28,018 bases of DNA from a virus. The stretch spans positions 1 through 28,018 of the IMG/VR virus record IMGVR_UViG_3300033182_001093; one strand, 5' to 3'. The position numbers were made by a program, and so were the translations under genes. Of the stretch, positions 27,051-28,018 are shown one piece after another. Positions within the stretch are counted from its first letter, which is position 1. Each line of letters opens with the position of its first letter. A model generated the notes under the pieces. That model did no database searches and had not been told where the DNA came from. It worked only from the letters and a program-made list of their open reading frames with translations.

Positions 27051-27060
27051 ACTACAGGAG
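27051..27060 (+). promoter_or_regulatory. Orphan plus-strand ACTACAGGAG element
   Basis: An exact copy of the early-gene ribosome element lies on the plus strand in a minus-strand module. It is preceded by the hairpin at 27022-27045 as in the early operon. The plus frame that follows (ATG at 27074) is antisense to the ribbon-helix-helix gene and not convincing, so the element may be a relic of recombination. Confidence 0.6.
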
Positions 27061-27079
27061 AACATTACAGAGAATGTTC

Positions 27080-27235
27080 TTAATCTATTTTATCATACTC
27101 TCTACTTTTTTTGTGAGACTTTATGATTATTTTCAGTTGTCCCCCTATGGTCCTACCTTCTTCGGAAGCCATCTCTTTGACTTCGTCATAAATTTCCCGA
27201 GGGACCAAAATACTTTTCCATTTTTTAGTATCCAT
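27080..27235 (-). CDS. Small ribbon-helix-helix protein
   Basis: The ATG at 27235 (or 27238) follows GGAGGAGGGG. The 51-residue product, MDTKKWKSILVPREIYDEVK, EMASEEGRTIGGQLKIIIKS, HKKSREYDKID, has one beta strand (KSILVP) and two helices separated by GRTI, the ribbon-helix-helix plan. It would bind DNA as a dimer and may regulate the module. It lies just downstream of the polymerase gene and upstream of a terminator. Confidence 0.7.
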   Translation of the reverse strand: MDTKKWKSILVPREIYDEVKEMASEEGRTIGGQLKIIIKSHKKSREYDKID

Positions 27236-27291
27236 CATCCCCTCCTCCGTATATAATAATATCTTAATCTATGCGATTTTACAAGATGAGT

Positions 27292-28018
27292 TTACTTCGC
27301 TTCACCCCAACTTTCCCCTATCTCAACATCACATTTATTTGGCACAACCAAAGGTATGGCACTCTCCATTATCGTAGCAACTTCATTAGCTTCTTTAGCA
27401 TCTTTTACTGAGATAGCAATCTCGTCATGGATTTGAATCAAAGGGACTCTTCCAGTTTGGAATATATTTACCATCGCTTGCTTGGTCATATCCGCTGCTG
27501 ACGCTTGAATCAAGCGATTTAAGGCTTTATAAGTGTACGCTCTTTTCAATTTGGTAGTTGGACCCCAAGCTTCCACAGCTTCACGATAAGGGAGAGCTTT
27601 GTTCATGGCAAAAGTATCTGGTTCCCAAAGATCAAAACGACATTTTCTGCCCTTCAACGAGCGCAGCGATCCGTTGGCTCCTCTAGCATTTAAGCGATTC
27701 GTCACACCTTGCATCAAACCTTTAACGAATGGTACTCGCTTGTGATACTGGTTGATTATTTTCTTTGCTTCTTCAAATGGAAGATCAAGCTGCTCTGCTA
27801 ATTTACCAACACCCATTCCGTACATAATCCCAAGATTTACTGTCTTTGCCTGTTTTCTAGGTATCCTTGCCATTTCCGCAACGAGCGTGTGAAAATCTGT
27901 GGAAGGGTCTTCGTTGTAAGCTTTTACAAATTCTTCCGCACCCTCTAGTTGTATACCTCTGGAGTCGCCAAAAACTTTTGCGTAATGAGTTAAGATTCTT
28001 GGCTCCTGCTGAGAGAAA
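27292..28018 (-). CDS. A-family DNA polymerase, C-terminal part (5' end outside window)
   Basis: The frame runs to the right edge without a start, so the N-terminus is missing. The visible 242 residues contain the motif A remnant SQQEPRILTHYA, the O-helix motif B RKQAKTVNLGIMYG (R-x3-K-x7-YG) and motif C QIHDE. An insert with RKCRFDLWEP and YTYKALNRLIQASAADMTK is typical of marine podovirus polymerases. The residue equivalent to E. coli Pol I Phe762 is Leu (KTVNLG). It copies the phage genome. A downstream ribbon-helix-helix gene follows in the same direction. Any exonuclease domain lies outside the window. Confidence 0.9.
   Translation of the reverse strand, partial: FSQQEPRILTHYAKVFGDSRGIQLEGAEEFVKAYNEDPSTDFHTLVAEMARIPRKQAKTVNLGIMYGMGVGKLAEQLDLPFEEAKKIINQYHKRVPFVKGLMQGVTNRLNARGANGSLRSLKGRKCRFDLWEPDTFAMNKALPYREAVEAWGPTTKLKRAYTYKALNRLIQASAADMTKQAMVNIFQTGRVPLIQIHDEIAISVKDAKEANEVATIMESAIPLVVPNKCDVEIGESWGEAK

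Noticed and set aside
27001-27051. Longer start for the gene ending at 26689
   Set aside because: The added residues translate a terminator hairpin. The ATG at 27000 has AAGG at good spacing.
27074-27256. Plus-strand open frame of 60 codons after an ACTACAGGAG element
   Set aside because: It is antisense to a well-supported ribbon-helix-helix gene with a strong ribosome site, and its residue composition looks like a reverse-strand shadow. The spacing to the element (13 bases) is also long.
26676-27277. TCGCATA cores at 26678-26685 and 27270-27277 as further copies of the divergent promoter
   Set aside because: The core of about eight bases matches, but the rest of the 24-bp element and the seven-base spacing to a TATWWT box are not kept; at most weak relatives.
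1-28018. tRNA genes, integrase, transposon, or att sites
   Set aside because: No tRNA-like cloverleaf with a GGTTCGAATCC-type arm, no recombinase motifs and no transposase were found on reading; a search tool could still find a degenerate case.

Overview
The window looks like part of the genome of a tailed double-stranded DNA phage with short-tail (podovirus-like) morphogenesis genes, of the type common in marine viromes. The basis is a terminase/portal/scaffold/capsid cassette, a GroES-like co-chaperonin inside the head module, many small serine/threonine-rich virion proteins, and an A-family DNA polymerase. The AT-rich DNA and the gene families fit phages of marine Alphaproteobacteria (HMO-2011-like or uncultured Mediterranean-virome types). 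That host placement is inference from family resemblance, not something the sequence proves. No integrase, tRNA, IS element or CRISPR array was seen.

Layout. (1) Positions 1-14990, minus strand: the late module. Read in transcription order from the right it holds terminase large subunit, portal, a small basic protein, an EF-hand membrane protein, a three-helix holin, a small helical protein, a GroES-like protein, scaffold, two head-associated proteins and the major capsid protein. A UUCG-loop terminator follows, then a run of small virion and basic proteins, two head-tail adaptor-like proteins, repeat-rich structural proteins and a tail-fibre-like protein cut by the window edge. (2) Positions 14991-16068: a gene-free control region of about 1.1 kb. 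A perfect 24-bp inverted repeat reads outward toward both the late and early operons, and each copy is followed after 7 bases by a TATWWT box. Between the copies lies an array of degenerate 12-bp repeats (GTTAGCTAGGTG) and several TTGACA-headed repeats. A hairpin-rich stretch precedes the first early gene. (3) Positions 16069-25371, plus strand: the early/middle module of mostly unknown small proteins, many introduced by the same ACTACAGGAG ribosome-binding element. It includes a GP88-family protein, a ribbon-helix-helix protein, terminase small subunit, a VRR-NUC-like nuclease, two tandem MORN-repeat proteins, several small zinc-binding proteins, a GIY-YIG nuclease and a GH73-type lysin. Inside it, 19240-19547 is an AT-rich gene-free segment with paired DnaA-box-like sequences and seven TGTAACT-type repeats, a candidate origin or regulatory locus. 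(4) Positions 25345-28018, minus strand: a second leftward module. It starts from the A-family DNA polymerase (cut by the right edge, Leu at the position equivalent to E. coli Pol I 762), followed by a ribbon-helix-helix protein, a hairpin terminator and a chain of very small cysteine-rich, zinc-ribbon and coiled-coil proteins. This module converges on the early module.

Together the genes suggest early plus-strand expression of host-takeover and packaging-support proteins, leftward expression of replication genes from the right, and late leftward expression of virion and lysis genes from the control region. The strongest unexplained signals are the control region (shared divergent promoter element plus phased 12-bp array), the repeated ACTACAGGAG leader element with nearby hairpins, the iteron-like locus at 19.3-19.5 kb, the paired MORN genes, and the zinc-ribbon microprotein cluster at 25.5-26.6 kb.
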